DNA of 64,000 bases from an uncultured Eubacteriales bacterium (GCA_902764875.1 CACWXP010000007.1:59709-123708), one strand, 5' to 3'; shown: positions 1 to 8,972, counted from the stretch's first letter. Numbers and translations: made by a program. Notes: generated from the sequence alone by a model not told the origin.

Positions 1-1
1 C

Positions 2-262
2 GATCCCGCCAACTATGTGGGCTGGGTTTCCATGGAAGGCTTCCTGCCCGCGGTCAACTCCGCGGTAGGCGCCCTGGTTGAGGCGGATCCGAGCTTCCAG
101 GCCTGGCTGGACGTGCTGGGCGGCGCGAAGTTCTATCCGACCACGAAGGCGGAATGGAACGACGTGAAGCAGGGTGTGATCGACGTTGAGCAGCAGGCAC
201 TGACCGGCGGCAACGTGAAGGAACTGCTGGATGCTCTGCAGACCAAGATCGCCGGCAAATAA
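2..262 (+). CDS. Sugar ABC transporter substrate-binding protein, C-terminal part
   Basis: This is the 3' end of a gene that begins before the window; about 86 residues are visible. The segment SFQAWLDVLGGAKFYPTTKAEWNDV followed by a terminal helical stretch ending in AGK resembles the C-terminus of MalE-type extracellular solute-binding proteins. Its identity is supported mainly by context: a hairpin and then MalF- and MalG-type permeases follow directly on the same strand. The protein would bind a carbohydrate outside the membrane and deliver it to the permeases. The substrate cannot be read from this piece, although the downstream NahK-like kinase hints at an amino sugar or a sugar released from an N-acetylhexosamine disaccharide. 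Confidence 0.75.
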   Translation, partial: DPANYVGWVSMEGFLPAVNSAVGALVEADPSFQAWLDVLGGAKFYPTTKAEWNDVKQGVIDVEQQALTGGNVKELLDALQTKIAGK

Positions 263-274
263 TCCAATTATTTC

Positions 275-308
275 GGGAGGCCGGGGGAAGCCCGGCCTCC
301 CGTTTGTT
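275..308 (+). terminator. Hairpin between binding protein and permease genes
   Basis: A perfect 11-bp stem (GGGAGGCCGGG at 275-285 pairing with 291-301, five-base loop) is followed by a short T-rich run. It lies 12 bases after the binding-protein stop and just before the permease ribosome site. In sugar ABC operons such hairpins usually stop part of the transcription and protect the upstream message, giving more binding protein than permease. That role here is inferred. Confidence 0.75.
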
Positions 309-322
309 ATGGGAGTGAGTTC

Positions 323-1213
323 ATGCGCTCTGTGTTTATGCGTCATCGGTGGGAACCTTACCTCTGGATTCTTCCCAGCGTTCTGCTGATGCTGATTTTC
401 GTCGTGTTTCCGATCGGAATCGTATTCCGGCTGGCCTTCAGCAACATCAGCCGGGCCGGTGTGGTCGGGGACTTCGCGGGACTGAAGAATTTTCAGGAAG
501 CGGTTTCTTCCGCCGCTTTCCCACAGGTGATGCTGAACACCCTGATCTGGGTGGTTTCCGTGGTGGGGCTTTCGACGCTGACGGGCTTCATCTGCGCGAT
601 GGTGCTGAACCAGGAGTTTGTCGGGCGGAAGATTGCCCGGTCCATCATGGTATTCCCGTGGGCGGCTTCGCTGGTGATTCAGGCTTCCGTATGGAACTAC
701 ATCATCAAGATGGAATACGGAAACCTGAACAACATACTGCTGAATCTCGGGTTTATTCAGAGCGCGGTGAACTGGCGCGCAAGCTATCAGATTGAGTTTG
801 TCTGGGAATGCGCGATCGGCATCATTGTGACGATTCCTTTCGTGACCTTTACGGTACTGAGCGGGCTGCAGTCCATTGACGACGCCTACTATGAAGCGGC
901 GACGGTGGACGGGGCGGGCTTCTGGAAAAAGCTGCGCCATGTGACGCTGCCGCTGGTGAAACCCTCGCTGACGGTTTCCATGGTGCTGAACATCATCTAT
1001 GTTTTCAACTCTTTCCCGATCATCTATACGATCACCAAAGGCGCACCGGCCAACAAGACGGACACGATGGTCACGTACCTCTACATGCTGGCGTTCTATG
1101 ACCAGAAGAAAGGTCCGGCCACGGCGCTTTCCGTGATCGGGTTTGTGATCCTGTGCGTTGCCTCCGGTATCTACATGTTTATCACGATGCGGAAGGAGGA
1201 CACAGGCCTATGA
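323..1213 (+). CDS. Carbohydrate ABC transporter permease, MalF-like
   Basis: This 296-residue integral membrane protein has six predicted hydrophobic segments, starting with WILPSVLLMLIFVVFPIGIVF. The cytoplasmic EAA loop that docks on the ATPase is visible near residues 190-215 (YYEAATVDGAGFWKKL followed by HVTLPLVKP). It lacks the long extra periplasmic domain of E. coli MalF, as is normal for Gram-positive members. The ATG at 323 follows GGGAGTGAG closely. The stop overlaps the next gene by four bases (ATGA), so translation is probably coupled. No ATPase gene is visible; these importers commonly share an MsmK-type ATPase encoded elsewhere. Confidence 0.92.
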   Translation: MRSVFMRHRWEPYLWILPSVLLMLIFVVFPIGIVFRLAFSNISRAGVVGDFAGLKNFQEAVSSAAFPQVMLNTLIWVVSVVGLSTLTGFICAMVLNQEFVGRKIARSIMVFPWAASLVIQASVWNYIIKMEYGNLNNILLNLGFIQSAVNWRASYQIEFVWECAIGIIVTIPFVTFTVLSGLQSIDDAYYEAATVDGAGFWKKLRHVTLPLVKPSLTVSMVLNIIYVFNSFPIIYTITKGAPANKTDTMVTYLYMLAFYDQKKGPATALSVIGFVILCVASGIYMFITMRKEDTGL

Positions 1214-2760
1214 AGACACGGGTGCTGATCCTGACCGCGGCGGCGATCCTGCTGACGGCGGCGCTGTGCTGTCTGCCCTTCCTGCAATATTCTTCTCAGA
1301 CGTACATCAAGCGTTCGCCGAATACCTTTGTCGGGGACGAAAAATATACCGCCGCCCGGGCGGAGGTGGAAGCGCAGCTGGAGACCTATCGGGCGCAGGG
1401 GATTGACTGCGCGATTGACGAACAGGTGACTGAACGGGTCAACAGCAAAAAAGAGAAGACATCGCTGGTCATTTTCACGATCAACGCGGCCAACACGCGG
1501 AGCGGGTGGGATCTGCTGGCGGCGGGGCTGCCGTCTTCGCGGCTGCTGATTGCTGCCCTTGGGGCGGGGATGGCTGCCTGGATCCTGACGATGCTGAATA
1601 TCGGACGGAAGAGCGGGGGACACGCAGGGAAGACGGTCGGCATTCTTTCCTTTATCTTCGCGCTGGCTTTTTTCTTCCTGGTTCCGACGGTTTACCTGCG
1701 AATGAACCTGGATCTTTCCCGGTCGGTGAGCCTTTACGCGAACGGACAGGAAGTTCCGGGTATCGACGGCCTGCTGGGCGCGCTGGACCGGTTCCTTTAT
1801 GACGGGGAAGCCGGGGATTCGCTGGTTACGATGCTGACGGCGATGAAGTATTCGATTCTGCCGGCGCTGTTCCTGCTGATGATTCCGGCCGGGAGCACCA
1901 TCTGCGCGGCGATTCTCGGATGCCGGAAGGATCTGAAAAAGACGCTGGGGCGGGTTGCGCTGTACGTGAGCGTGATTCTGTTTTCGGTGTTCATTCTGTA
2001 TCCGTTCTTCGTTATGTTCATTACGGCGTTCCGCAGCAACGCGGAAACCACGGACATGTATTTCCTGCATATCCTGCCGGAAAAATGGATTTTCAGCAAC
2101 CTGCAGGATACGCTGAACCGGGGGGTTCTGCGGTATCTGATCAACAGCCTGCTGATTGCCGGCGGAGCGACGGGGATCGCCATGCTTTGCGGCATACCGG
2201 CGGCCTATGCCATGGCGCGGATGGACTTCAGGGGAAAGAAGGCCTATCTTGGGTTCGTGATCATGAGCCAGATGTTTTCGCCGGTTGTGCTGCTGGTCGG
2301 GATTTCCCGGCTGATGAACACACTGAACCTGAACGACACACTGACGGGACTGATGTTCATCAACGCGGCGTTCAACCAGGCTTTTGCCATCTGGCTGCTG
2401 CGGGGAACGTTTGTTTCCATTTCACCGGAAATGGAACAGGCGGCATGCATCGACGGGTGCAACGTTGTGAGCGCAATGATCCGGATCCTGCTGCCCATGG
2501 CGGCTCCGGGCATCGTGACAACGCTGATTTTCGTTTTCATCAACGCTTGGAACGAATATACGGTATCCACGGTGCTGATTTCCACGACGACGAACCGACC
2601 TATCACCGTCGGCATCACACAGTTTTCCTCGTTTAACATGATTGAATGGCAGTATCTGTTCGCGGCGGCGCTGCTGGCCACGGTGCCGGTGGTGATCCTG
2701 TTTATGCTGATAGAAAAACACCTGGCCGCCGGGCTGACGGCCGGAGGAGTGAAAGGATAA
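1210..2760 (+). CDS. Carbohydrate ABC transporter permease, MalG-like, with long N-terminal extension
   Basis: The start at 1210 overlaps the upstream stop and follows AAGGAGGA, giving 516 residues against about 280 for ordinary MalG proteins. The C-terminal half, from about residue 245 (ALYVSVILFSVFILYPFF), is a normal MalG permease with an EAA loop (MEQAACIDGCNVVSAMIRILLP). The extra N-terminal part has a membrane segment at about 4-24, a roughly 85-residue polar domain likely outside the membrane, two adjacent membrane segments, a second outside loop and a fourth membrane segment. I do not recognise the outside domain. It might contact the binding protein. The gene end and the next start overlap at TAATG. 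Confidence 0.88.
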   Translation: MKTRVLILTAAAILLTAALCCLPFLQYSSQTYIKRSPNTFVGDEKYTAARAEVEAQLETYRAQGIDCAIDEQVTERVNSKKEKTSLVIFTINAANTRSGWDLLAAGLPSSRLLIAALGAGMAAWILTMLNIGRKSGGHAGKTVGILSFIFALAFFFLVPTVYLRMNLDLSRSVSLYANGQEVPGIDGLLGALDRFLYDGEAGDSLVTMLTAMKYSILPALFLLMIPAGSTICAAILGCRKDLKKTLGRVALYVSVILFSVFILYPFFVMFITAFRSNAETTDMYFLHILPEKWIFSNLQDTLNRGVLRYLINSLLIAGGATGIAMLCGIPAAYAMARMDFRGKKAYLGFVIMSQMFSPVVLLVGISRLMNTLNLNDTLTGLMFINAAFNQAFAIWLLRGTFVSISPEMEQAACIDGCNVVSAMIRILLPMAAPGIVTTLIFVFINAWNEYTVSTVLISTTTNRPITVGITQFSSFNMIEWQYLFAAALLATVPVVILFMLIEKHLAAGLTAGGVKG

Positions 2761-3848
2761 TGAACAACATTCTGGAACTGGCGGGGCGGTTTGCCCTGCC
2801 GGGGGCCGTGGCTTCCGCAGCCCCTTTCGGGAACGGACACATCAACAGCACGTATCTGCTTTCCATTGAAGGCGCGAAGGAGCAGTTCATCCTGCAGCGC
2901 ATCAACAGCTATGTTTTCGTTCGGCCGCGGGAGGTCATGGAAAACATGCTGCACATTACGGAATACCTGCAGGCGCGGATTCGGGAAGAGGGCGGCGATC
3001 CGGAACGGGAAACGATCCGGCTGATTCCGTCCCTGAACGGAAAACCCTGGGTTGAGGACGGGGAAGGCGAGGTCTGGCGGGTGATGCTGTGCGTTCCGGA
3101 CACGGTGAGTCCGCAGCTGCCGGACGATCTTGGGGTGCTGGAAGAATGCGGAAAGGCCTTCGGCTGCTTCAGCCGGCGGCTGCTGCAGTATCCGGCGGAG
3201 ACGCTGCACGAAACCATCGTTGATTTTCACAACACGCCGGCCCGCCTGCAGCAGCTGGAGGACGCGGCGGCGGAAGACGCCTGCGGGCGGCTGAAAGACG
3301 TGGCGGAGGAAATGGCCTTTGCAAGAGCCCGCGAAGCGGAAACCCGGGTGCTGACAGAAAAACTCGCAGCGGGCAGACTGCCGCTGCGGGTTACGCACAA
3401 TGACACGAAGGTGAACAATGTACTGCTGGACCGGAAGACCGGGAAAGCGGTGTGCGTGATCGACCTGGATACAGTGATGCCGGGACTGCTGGCTTACGAC
3501 TTCGGCGACGCGATTCGCGTCGGCGCCTGCAGCGCGGAGGAAGACGAGCGGGACCTTGGGAAAATACGGCTGGAGATGCCGAAGTATTCCGCGTTTGCCC
3601 GGGGATTCCTGGGGGAGATCCGGAGCGAACTGGACGAAGAGGAACTGCTGTCCCTGGAAGCGGGGGCCCGGCTGATGACCCTTGAAAACGGACTGCGGTT
3701 TTTGGCGGACCACCTGAAGGGAGACAAATACTTCCGGATTCACCGGCCGGGGCAGAACCTGGACCGGGCCCGGGCGCAGTTTGCCCTGCTGCAGGACATG
3801 GAAGATCATCAGCAGGAAATGCGGGACGCACTCATGCAAATGTCATGA
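2760..3848 (+). CDS. Phosphotransferase-fold sugar kinase, NahK-like
   Basis: The 362-residue protein belongs to the aminoglycoside/choline phosphotransferase fold. The catalytic loop HNDTKVNN and the metal-binding IDLDTVMPGLLAYDFGD are both present near residues 220-265. The N-terminal GNGHINSTYLL and the LQRINSYVF segment resemble N-acetylhexosamine 1-kinase (NahK) of bifidobacteria. NahK phosphorylates GlcNAc or GalNAc at C1 after phosphorolysis of host-glycan disaccharides. The start codon overlaps the permease stop, so it is the last gene of the sugar operon and probably acts on the imported sugar. No lacto-N-biose phosphorylase is in view, so the exact substrate is uncertain. Its 3' end overlaps the convergent CBM9-like gene by 17 bases. 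Confidence 0.8.
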   Translation: MNNILELAGRFALPGAVASAAPFGNGHINSTYLLSIEGAKEQFILQRINSYVFVRPREVMENMLHITEYLQARIREEGGDPERETIRLIPSLNGKPWVEDGEGEVWRVMLCVPDTVSPQLPDDLGVLEECGKAFGCFSRRLLQYPAETLHETIVDFHNTPARLQQLEDAAAEDACGRLKDVAEEMAFARAREAETRVLTEKLAAGRLPLRVTHNDTKVNNVLLDRKTGKAVCVIDLDTVMPGLLAYDFGDAIRVGACSAEEDERDLGKIRLEMPKYSAFARGFLGEIRSELDEEELLSLEAGARLMTLENGLRFLADHLKGDKYFRIHRPGQNLDRARAQFALLQDMEDHQQEMRDALMQMS

Positions 3849-4437
3849 CGCCGAAATCCGCGGGCCGGTGAAAATCCGGGGTTTCGGAGGAACAGGGATT
3901 CCAGGAAAGATAATGCTCGCGGGCGGTTTTTTCGCCGCACTTGTACACATTGGCGCGAAGGGAACCGGTGAAAGAGAAATCCGGCCAGAAGAGACGCAGG
4001 AAGGAAAGGGGAAGACGGTAGGCGGCTTCCCACCCGTCCGGCGTCTTTTGCGTACGGATGGCGAAGAGCTGTTTCGCATCCCGGCGGTAGAGGACCACAC
4101 GGTCCTGCCGGCTGAGGCCGAAACCGACATAGGGACAGCCGTTGGGGTTGATTTCAAAATTGAAATACCGGTCATCCTTCTCAGGCATAAAGAAGAATTC
4201 CAGACAGCTGTCCTCGCAGACACGGGAGAGCGGCGCGGTGTATTCCGCACGGATGTTTTCCTCCACAGCGCGGAGGCGGACATGGAGGGATTCGGCGCTA
4301 TAACAGAAGCGGCCGAAGGCCCGGATCCCGCAGTCGGGCAGCCAGAGAACTTCGGATACTTCCAGTTCGGGAACGGCATTCCAGTCCGGGGTTTCTTCCG
4401 CGCGGGGGATGATCCAGGTTTTGCAATTCGCGTTCAT
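3832..4437 (-). CDS. CBM9-like (DOMON-type) carbohydrate-binding protein
   Basis: The 201-residue protein has a GGAGG site nine bases before the ATG at 4437. The pattern of a short strand (LHVRLRAVEENIRA), then VCEDSCLEFFFMPEKDDRYFNFEINPNG, then YVGFGL is typical of family 9 carbohydrate-binding-module-like proteins. Those domains fold as beta sandwiches and bind sugar chain ends. It has no signal peptide and no attached catalytic domain, which is common for stand-alone members in gut Firmicutes and leaves its role unclear. It converges on the sugar kinase gene, so it has its own transcription. Function beyond sugar binding is not inferred. Confidence 0.75.
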   Translation of the reverse strand: MNANCKTWIIPRAEETPDWNAVPELEVSEVLWLPDCGIRAFGRFCYSAESLHVRLRAVEENIRAEYTAPLSRVCEDSCLEFFFMPEKDDRYFNFEINPNGCPYVGFGLSRQDRVVLYRRDAKQLFAIRTQKTPDGWEAAYRLPLSFLRLFWPDFSFTGSLRANVYKCGEKTAREHYLSWNPCSSETPDFHRPADFGVMTFA

Positions 4438-4577
4438 GGGGGATTCCTCCGTGACGTTTTTCCGGAATATGGTACACCGAAAAAAGGACGGGGTCAATGC
4501 TATACAATTGCGGGAAAGAATGATATGATGATGCAGGCGCCGGAGAAGGCGCGAAGAAAGAGGTAAGCGGAAGCCTT

Positions 4578-6410
4578 ATGGACTTTTTTGATATCCTGTC
4601 GCTGCTGGGCGGGCTGGCCATGTTTCTTTACGGGATGCGGCTGATGGGCGATTCCCTGAAAGAGAATTCTTCCGGAGCACTGCGATCCGTGATGGAGAAG
4701 GTGACGGACAACCCGATCAAAGCATTCCTGCTTGGCATCGCGGTGACCGCGCTGATCCAGTCATCCACGGCGACGATCGTGATTACCTCCGGCCTGGTGG
4801 CCGCGGGGATTTTGACGCTGCACCAGTCGCTGGGCATCATCATCGGGGCGAACGTGGGCACCACGGTGACGGGACAGATTATCCGGCTGCTGGACCTGAA
4901 CGCCTCGGGGGAGACCTCCTTCCTGCGCTTTTTTCAGCCCTCCACGCTGGCGCCGATCGCGCTGATCATCGGGATTATCCTGATTATGACAGGACTTTTC
5001 AGGAACTCCAAATCCATCGGGAACATCGCCATCGGTTTCGGGATTCTGTTTTCCGGACTGCTGAACATGACCAGCGCGGTGCAGGCACTGCAGAAAAGCG
5101 GCATGGTGGAACAGCTTTTTTCCGGGTTGGGGGACAATCCGGTGCTGGGGTACCTGACCGGCGCGGGAGTGGCTTTCATGCTGCAAAGCTCCTCGGCGAC
5201 GATCGGTATTCTGCAGGCGTTTTCATCCACCGGGCTGCTGACGTTCAAGGCGATTTATTCGGTGATCGTCGGGATTTATCTCGGCGACTGCGTGACGACG
5301 GCCATCGTTTGCTCCATCGGCGCGAACCGGGAGGCACGGCGGGTCGGCGTTGTGAATATCCTTTTCAACCTGAGCGAGACGGTGCTGGTGCTGGCGGGAG
5401 TGACCATCGCCCACCATGCGGGGCTGCTGGACGGCCTGTGGGACAAGACGGTGAACAGCGGCATGATTGCCAACACGAACACGATTTTCAACCTGGCGTG
5501 CGCCATCTGCCTTTTCCCGATGCTGGGCACCTATGAAAAATGGAGCGGGAAGATCGTCCGGGAGAAGAGAAAGATGGCGGACCAGTACGACAAACTGATT
5601 GAAGGGCTGAACCCGGTTTTCTTCGAGACGCCGGCGCTGGCGCTGCGCAGCTGCTACGACACGCTGATGGTGATGTTCCGGCTGGCCCGGGGTAACCTGG
5701 AGAAGGCGTATCTTCAGCTGAACGAGTTTTCCGCGGCGCGGCACGGGGAGATCAACGCGGACGAGCAGCAGATTGACCGGCTGACGGACCATCTGAGCCG
5801 ATACCTGGTGCAGCTGCTGCCGCATCTTCAGAACGAACAGTTCGTGGCGATGCTGAGCCAGTGCTACAAGGTTTCCACAGAGTTTGAACGGCTTGGGGAT
5901 CAGGCGGTGAAGATCACGGATCTGGCGGCGAAGCTTTCGGAGAACGATACGGGTTTTTCGGAAGCCTGCCGGCGGGAGCTGAAGACGCTTCAGGCGCTGG
6001 TGGAGGAAATTCTGGACGACACGGAAAAGACCTTTGACGAGCGGAGCGAGGACGCGGCGGTGGCGATTGAGCCGAAGGTTCACGTGCTGAACGACCTGAT
6101 CAGCGAGATGACGAGGAACCACTTCAAACGGATGAGCGCCGGGGAATGCTCGATGCTGGCGGACGCGGCGTTTTCCAACCTGATGGCTGAATACAAGCGG
6201 GTGGGCGGGATCTGCTCGAACACAGGGATGGCGACGCTGGTGCGGATTCACCCGGAACTGGCCTCCCGGGAACACATGTTCCTGGAGACACTGGACGAGA
6301 ACGGCGACGCCGCCTACCGGAAGACCCTGGCGGACACCCGGGCGCGGTATTTTGACATGCTGAAGGACAGCGAGGAACCGGCTGCGGAGCAGCTGACGAT
6401 GGAAATATAA
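4578..6410 (+). CDS. Na/Pi cotransporter family protein with PhoU-like domain
   Basis: The protein has 610 residues. The N-terminal 310 residues carry the duplicated Na/phosphate cotransporter repeats with the signature QSS motifs (IQSSTAT near residue 60, LQSSSAT near 200) and the glycine-rich GANVGTT loop. The C-terminal 250 residues form helical PhoU-like repeats (EFERLGDQAVKITDLA). This architecture is the NptA/YjbB-type sodium-dependent phosphate carrier in the cytoplasmic membrane, which can import or export phosphate. The gene stands 30 bases upstream of an oxidoreductase gene on the same strand and may be cotranscribed with it. Confidence 0.93.
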   Translation: MDFFDILSLLGGLAMFLYGMRLMGDSLKENSSGALRSVMEKVTDNPIKAFLLGIAVTALIQSSTATIVITSGLVAAGILTLHQSLGIIIGANVGTTVTGQIIRLLDLNASGETSFLRFFQPSTLAPIALIIGIILIMTGLFRNSKSIGNIAIGFGILFSGLLNMTSAVQALQKSGMVEQLFSGLGDNPVLGYLTGAGVAFMLQSSSATIGILQAFSSTGLLTFKAIYSVIVGIYLGDCVTTAIVCSIGANREARRVGVVNILFNLSETVLVLAGVTIAHHAGLLDGLWDKTVNSGMIANTNTIFNLACAICLFPMLGTYEKWSGKIVREKRKMADQYDKLIEGLNPVFFETPALALRSCYDTLMVMFRLARGNLEKAYLQLNEFSAARHGEINADEQQIDRLTDHLSRYLVQLLPHLQNEQFVAMLSQCYKVSTEFERLGDQAVKITDLAAKLSENDTGFSEACRRELKTLQALVEEILDDTEKTFDERSEDAAVAIEPKVHVLNDLISEMTRNHFKRMSAGECSMLADAAFSNLMAEYKRVGGICSNTGMATLVRIHPELASREHMFLETLDENGDAAYRKTLADTRARYFDMLKDSEEPAAEQLTMEI

Positions 6411-6440
6411 CATACTTCCGGGGAAAAGGAGCGGCGGATT

Positions 6441-7595
6441 ATGAGCAAAGTACGGCTTGGCATTATCGGCGTCGGGAATATCGGCTCGGCGCACGTGAAC
6501 AGTATCCTGGAGGGAAAATGCCCAGAAATTGAACTGGCCGCCGCGGCGGACCGGAGGGAATCCCGCCGGGCGTGGATTCAGGAGAAAATGCCGGGCATTC
6601 CCGTTTTTTCGGAGGGGGAGGAACTGATCGCCTCCGGGACATGCGACGCGATTCTGATCTCCGTTCCCCACTATCAGCACCCGACGCTGGCGATTTCCGG
6701 GTTTGAACACGGGCTGCACGTGATGTGCGAAAAGCCTGCGGGGGTTTACACGCTTCAGGTTCGGGAAATGATCGCGGCGGCGGACCGGCACCCGGAACTG
6801 ACCTTCGGGATGATGTTCAACCAGCGGACCAACTGCGTTTACCGGAAACTGAAAGAAATGATCGACGGCGGGGAACTGGGCGTGATCAAGCGGATGAGCT
6901 GGCTGATTACGGACTGGTACCGGACGCAGTACTACTATGACTCCGGGGCGTGGCGGGCGACCTGGAACGGGGAAGGCGGGGGCGTGCTGCTGAACCAGTG
7001 CCCGCATCAGCTGGACCTGCTGCAATGGCTTTGCGGGCTGCCGGTGAGCGTGCAGGCACGGTGCTATGAAGGCAAATGGCACGACATTGAAGTTGAAGAC
7101 GACGTGACGGCTTTGCTGGAATTTGAAAACGGCGCCACAGGGGTTTTTGTGACGACCACGGGGGACGCGCCGGGGACCAACCGGCTGGAGATTACCGGGA
7201 GCCGGGGGAAGGCGGTTTGCGAAGACGACGTGCTGACCTTCTGGAAGAACGCGGAAGACGAACGCGAATGGTGCGTGAGCTGCAGGGAGGGCTTCCGGAA
7301 GCCGGAATATGAAAAAATCGCGGTGGAGACAGACGGGGAGAACCCCCAGCACCCCGCCGTGCTGAACGCATTTGCGGGGCACATCCTGCGCGGGGAGCCG
7401 CTGGTGGCGGACGGAAGGGAAGGCATCCGGGGACTGATGCTTTCCAACGCGATGCACCTTTCGTCATGGCTGGATCAGCGGGTTTCGCTGCCGATTGACG
7501 AAGAACTTTTCTTTGCGATACTGACAGAGAAATGCAAAACATCCCGGAGAAAAGAGGAACGGGACGTGACCATGGACACGGCAGGAAGCTACTGA
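6441..7595 (+). CDS. Gfo/Idh/MocA family NAD(P)-dependent oxidoreductase
   Basis: The 384-residue protein begins with a Rossmann NAD-binding motif (IIGVGNIGSAH, residues 8-18) and has the family's CEKPAG motif near residue 97, whose lysine takes part in catalysis. The C-terminal alpha/beta domain contains the expected NQCPHQLDLLQWL helix. These enzymes oxidise or reduce hydroxyl groups on sugars, inositols or their derivatives. AAGGAG lies upstream of the ATG. The substrate is unknown. The neighbouring sugar-import operon suggests carbohydrate metabolism but proves nothing. Confidence 0.9.
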   Translation: MSKVRLGIIGVGNIGSAHVNSILEGKCPEIELAAAADRRESRRAWIQEKMPGIPVFSEGEELIASGTCDAILISVPHYQHPTLAISGFEHGLHVMCEKPAGVYTLQVREMIAAADRHPELTFGMMFNQRTNCVYRKLKEMIDGGELGVIKRMSWLITDWYRTQYYYDSGAWRATWNGEGGGVLLNQCPHQLDLLQWLCGLPVSVQARCYEGKWHDIEVEDDVTALLEFENGATGVFVTTTGDAPGTNRLEITGSRGKAVCEDDVLTFWKNAEDEREWCVSCREGFRKPEYEKIAVETDGENPQHPAVLNAFAGHILRGEPLVADGREGIRGLMLSNAMHLSSWLDQRVSLPIDEELFFAILTEKCKTSRRKEERDVTMDTAGSY

Positions 7596-7933
7596 AACAC
7601 AATGCATACAGCGCCGGCATCGATTACCGCGGAAAAGGGTTCCTGGATACGGCGTTTGACGCGGAAGAGCAGAAGGCCCTGATCCGGACCCGGGTTGAGA
7701 ACCGGCCGAACAGGCCTGCCAGTACGTCGGAGATCAGCATGTTGCGCAGGAAGACCCTTACAGGCGCCTGCGGTGATGGTCTTCCTGTCCTCTTTGTTCA
7801 CGGCAATCACAATCAGGCCGTTTGGCAGGCGGGCACCGCTGAGCACTTCCTCCGGCCGTGTGTTCACCAGCATTGCATCCAGCAGCGACTGGCTCATACG
7901 GAGTGTTACAAAACCGGTTCCTCATGTACCCAT
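7589..7933 (-). pseudogene. Broken gene downstream of the SDR, unidentified
   Basis: A GGAGG site and ATG at 7933 follow the SDR stop closely, as in a coupled operon gene. The fourth codon is TGA, after which the same frame stays open to 7589. It reads GTGFVTLRMSQSLLDAML, then RLPNGLIVIAVNKEDRKT, and then low-quality sequence. The first 50 residues look like real protein and the rest like frameshifted sequence. I cannot name the family. The 3' end runs into the end of the oxidoreductase gene. A decayed gene is the simplest reading. This entry covers the 350 bases between the two intact genes. Confidence 0.4.
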
Positions 7934-7944
7934 GCTGATTCCTC

Positions 7945-8820
7945 CTATTTCCATCCGTCTTCGACCATGGCTGCATCCTCCGGCATACCCGGCAGGATCA
8001 GGCCTCCGTCCACCCGAAGGGTGAATCCCGTGATATATGAAGCCTTATCGGAAGCGAGGAAAGCCACGGCGTTGCCGATATCTTCAGGCGTACCGACACG
8101 GCCCAGCGGAATCCTCGGCCCGAGAAGATCCCAGAAATCATGGTCCGCCACCTTCTGGGGATTTGTTTTGAAATCCTCGTCAAAAAAGTAATCCGTTTCC
8201 CGGCCATGGGTCATGGCCAGCAGTTCCTCATCCGAACGGACCCGAACGGCACCGGGCGCCACGTTGTTCACCCGGATCCGGTAGGGCGCGAGATCCAGGG
8301 CAAAAGCTTCCGCCATATGATTCAGGCAGGCTTTGATGCCGCAGTAGATCCCGGCGTTGGCATAGGCCCGCTCACCGCGGGAGGAGCTGACATTGACGAT
8401 GCAGCCCCTGACGCCGTGGTCAATCATATGCCGGGCGGCATAATGCATCAGCATGACGTAGGCCCGCAGATCGACGCTGATCAGGTAATCGAAGTTTTTT
8501 TCCGTGATGTCCTGCAGGGGAAGCGGAATATTGACGCCGGCATTGTTGACCAGCAGATCCACGCCGCCGATGGCCTCCACGGCCTCTTCAAAGAACTTCC
8601 GCGGCGCGTCCTTTTTGGAAAAATCCGCCGGGAAAGCCCAGGAACGCGCACCGCGGTCCTTCAGCAGTTTTTCGGTGGTGCTCAGCGCGTCTTCGAGGTT
8701 CTGCATCTTCGGATAATAGGAAAAGGCGATATCATAGCCGTTTTCCGCCAGCACCATCGCAATGCCGCGGCCCATACCGATCTCGCCGCCGGAGATAATT
8801 GCCTTTTTTCGATCCATCAT
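7945..8820 (-). CDS. Short-chain dehydrogenase/reductase (SDR)
   Basis: The classical SDR fold of 291 residues carries the cofactor loop SGGEIGMGRGIA near the N-terminus, NNAG near residue 95, the catalytic serine in NVSSS, the YxxxK pair in YCGIK and a C-terminal LRVDGG segment. Enzymes of this type use NAD(P) to oxidise or reduce alcohols and sugars (glucose-1-dehydrogenase-like). The ATG at 8820 (a second ATG follows at 8817) sits after AGGAAAGG. A good promoter lies at 8878-8906. A broken gene follows. The substrate is unknown. Confidence 0.9.
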   Translation of the reverse strand: MMDRKKAIISGGEIGMGRGIAMVLAENGYDIAFSYYPKMQNLEDALSTTEKLLKDRGARSWAFPADFSKKDAPRKFFEEAVEAIGGVDLLVNNAGVNIPLPLQDITEKNFDYLISVDLRAYVMLMHYAARHMIDHGVRGCIVNVSSSRGERAYANAGIYCGIKACLNHMAEAFALDLAPYRIRVNNVAPGAVRVRSDEELLAMTHGRETDYFFDEDFKTNPQKVADHDFWDLLGPRIPLGRVGTPEDIGNAVAFLASDKASYITGFTLRVDGGLILPGMPEDAAMVEDGWK

Positions 8821-8877
8821 GTTTTCCTTTCCTGCCTTAAGAAACAGCGGTATTTTATAAAACAACAGTCATGTTTT

Positions 8878-8906
8878 ATTATATACCCGTCATCCCCAAT
8901 CCGCAA
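8878..8906 (-). promoter_or_regulatory. Sigma-A-type promoter for the SDR gene
   Basis: Reading the minus strand, TTGCGG (8906-8901) is separated by 17 bases from TATAAT (8883-8878). It lies about 58 bases upstream of the SDR start and is back to back with the promoter for the peptidase-like gene on the other strand. Confidence 0.7.
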
Positions 8907-8943
8907 CAGAAAAAAGACCAAAGGCGAAGCCGGGCCGGGCTTG

Positions 8944-8972
8944 TTGTGTTCTGCCGGCATATATTGTATACT
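8944..8972 (+). promoter_or_regulatory. Promoter for the leader ORF and glutamine-amidotransferase-like gene
   Basis: TTGTGT at 8944 and TATACT at 8967 are spaced by 17 bases and lie about 36 bases upstream of the small ORF at 9009. The -35 box is imperfect, so this is less certain than its divergent neighbour. Confidence 0.5.

Noticed and set aside
5223-7457. 744-codon open frame on the minus strand opposite the Na/Pi carrier and oxidoreductase genes
   Set aside because: It lies antisense to two clear genes, is rich in Arg, His, Pro and Gln and has no domain pattern; it is a product of GC-biased codon use.
7922-7924. TGA as a selenocysteine codon
   Set aside because: No recognisable selenoprotein family or SECIS-like hairpin directly after it; later sequence also looks decayed.
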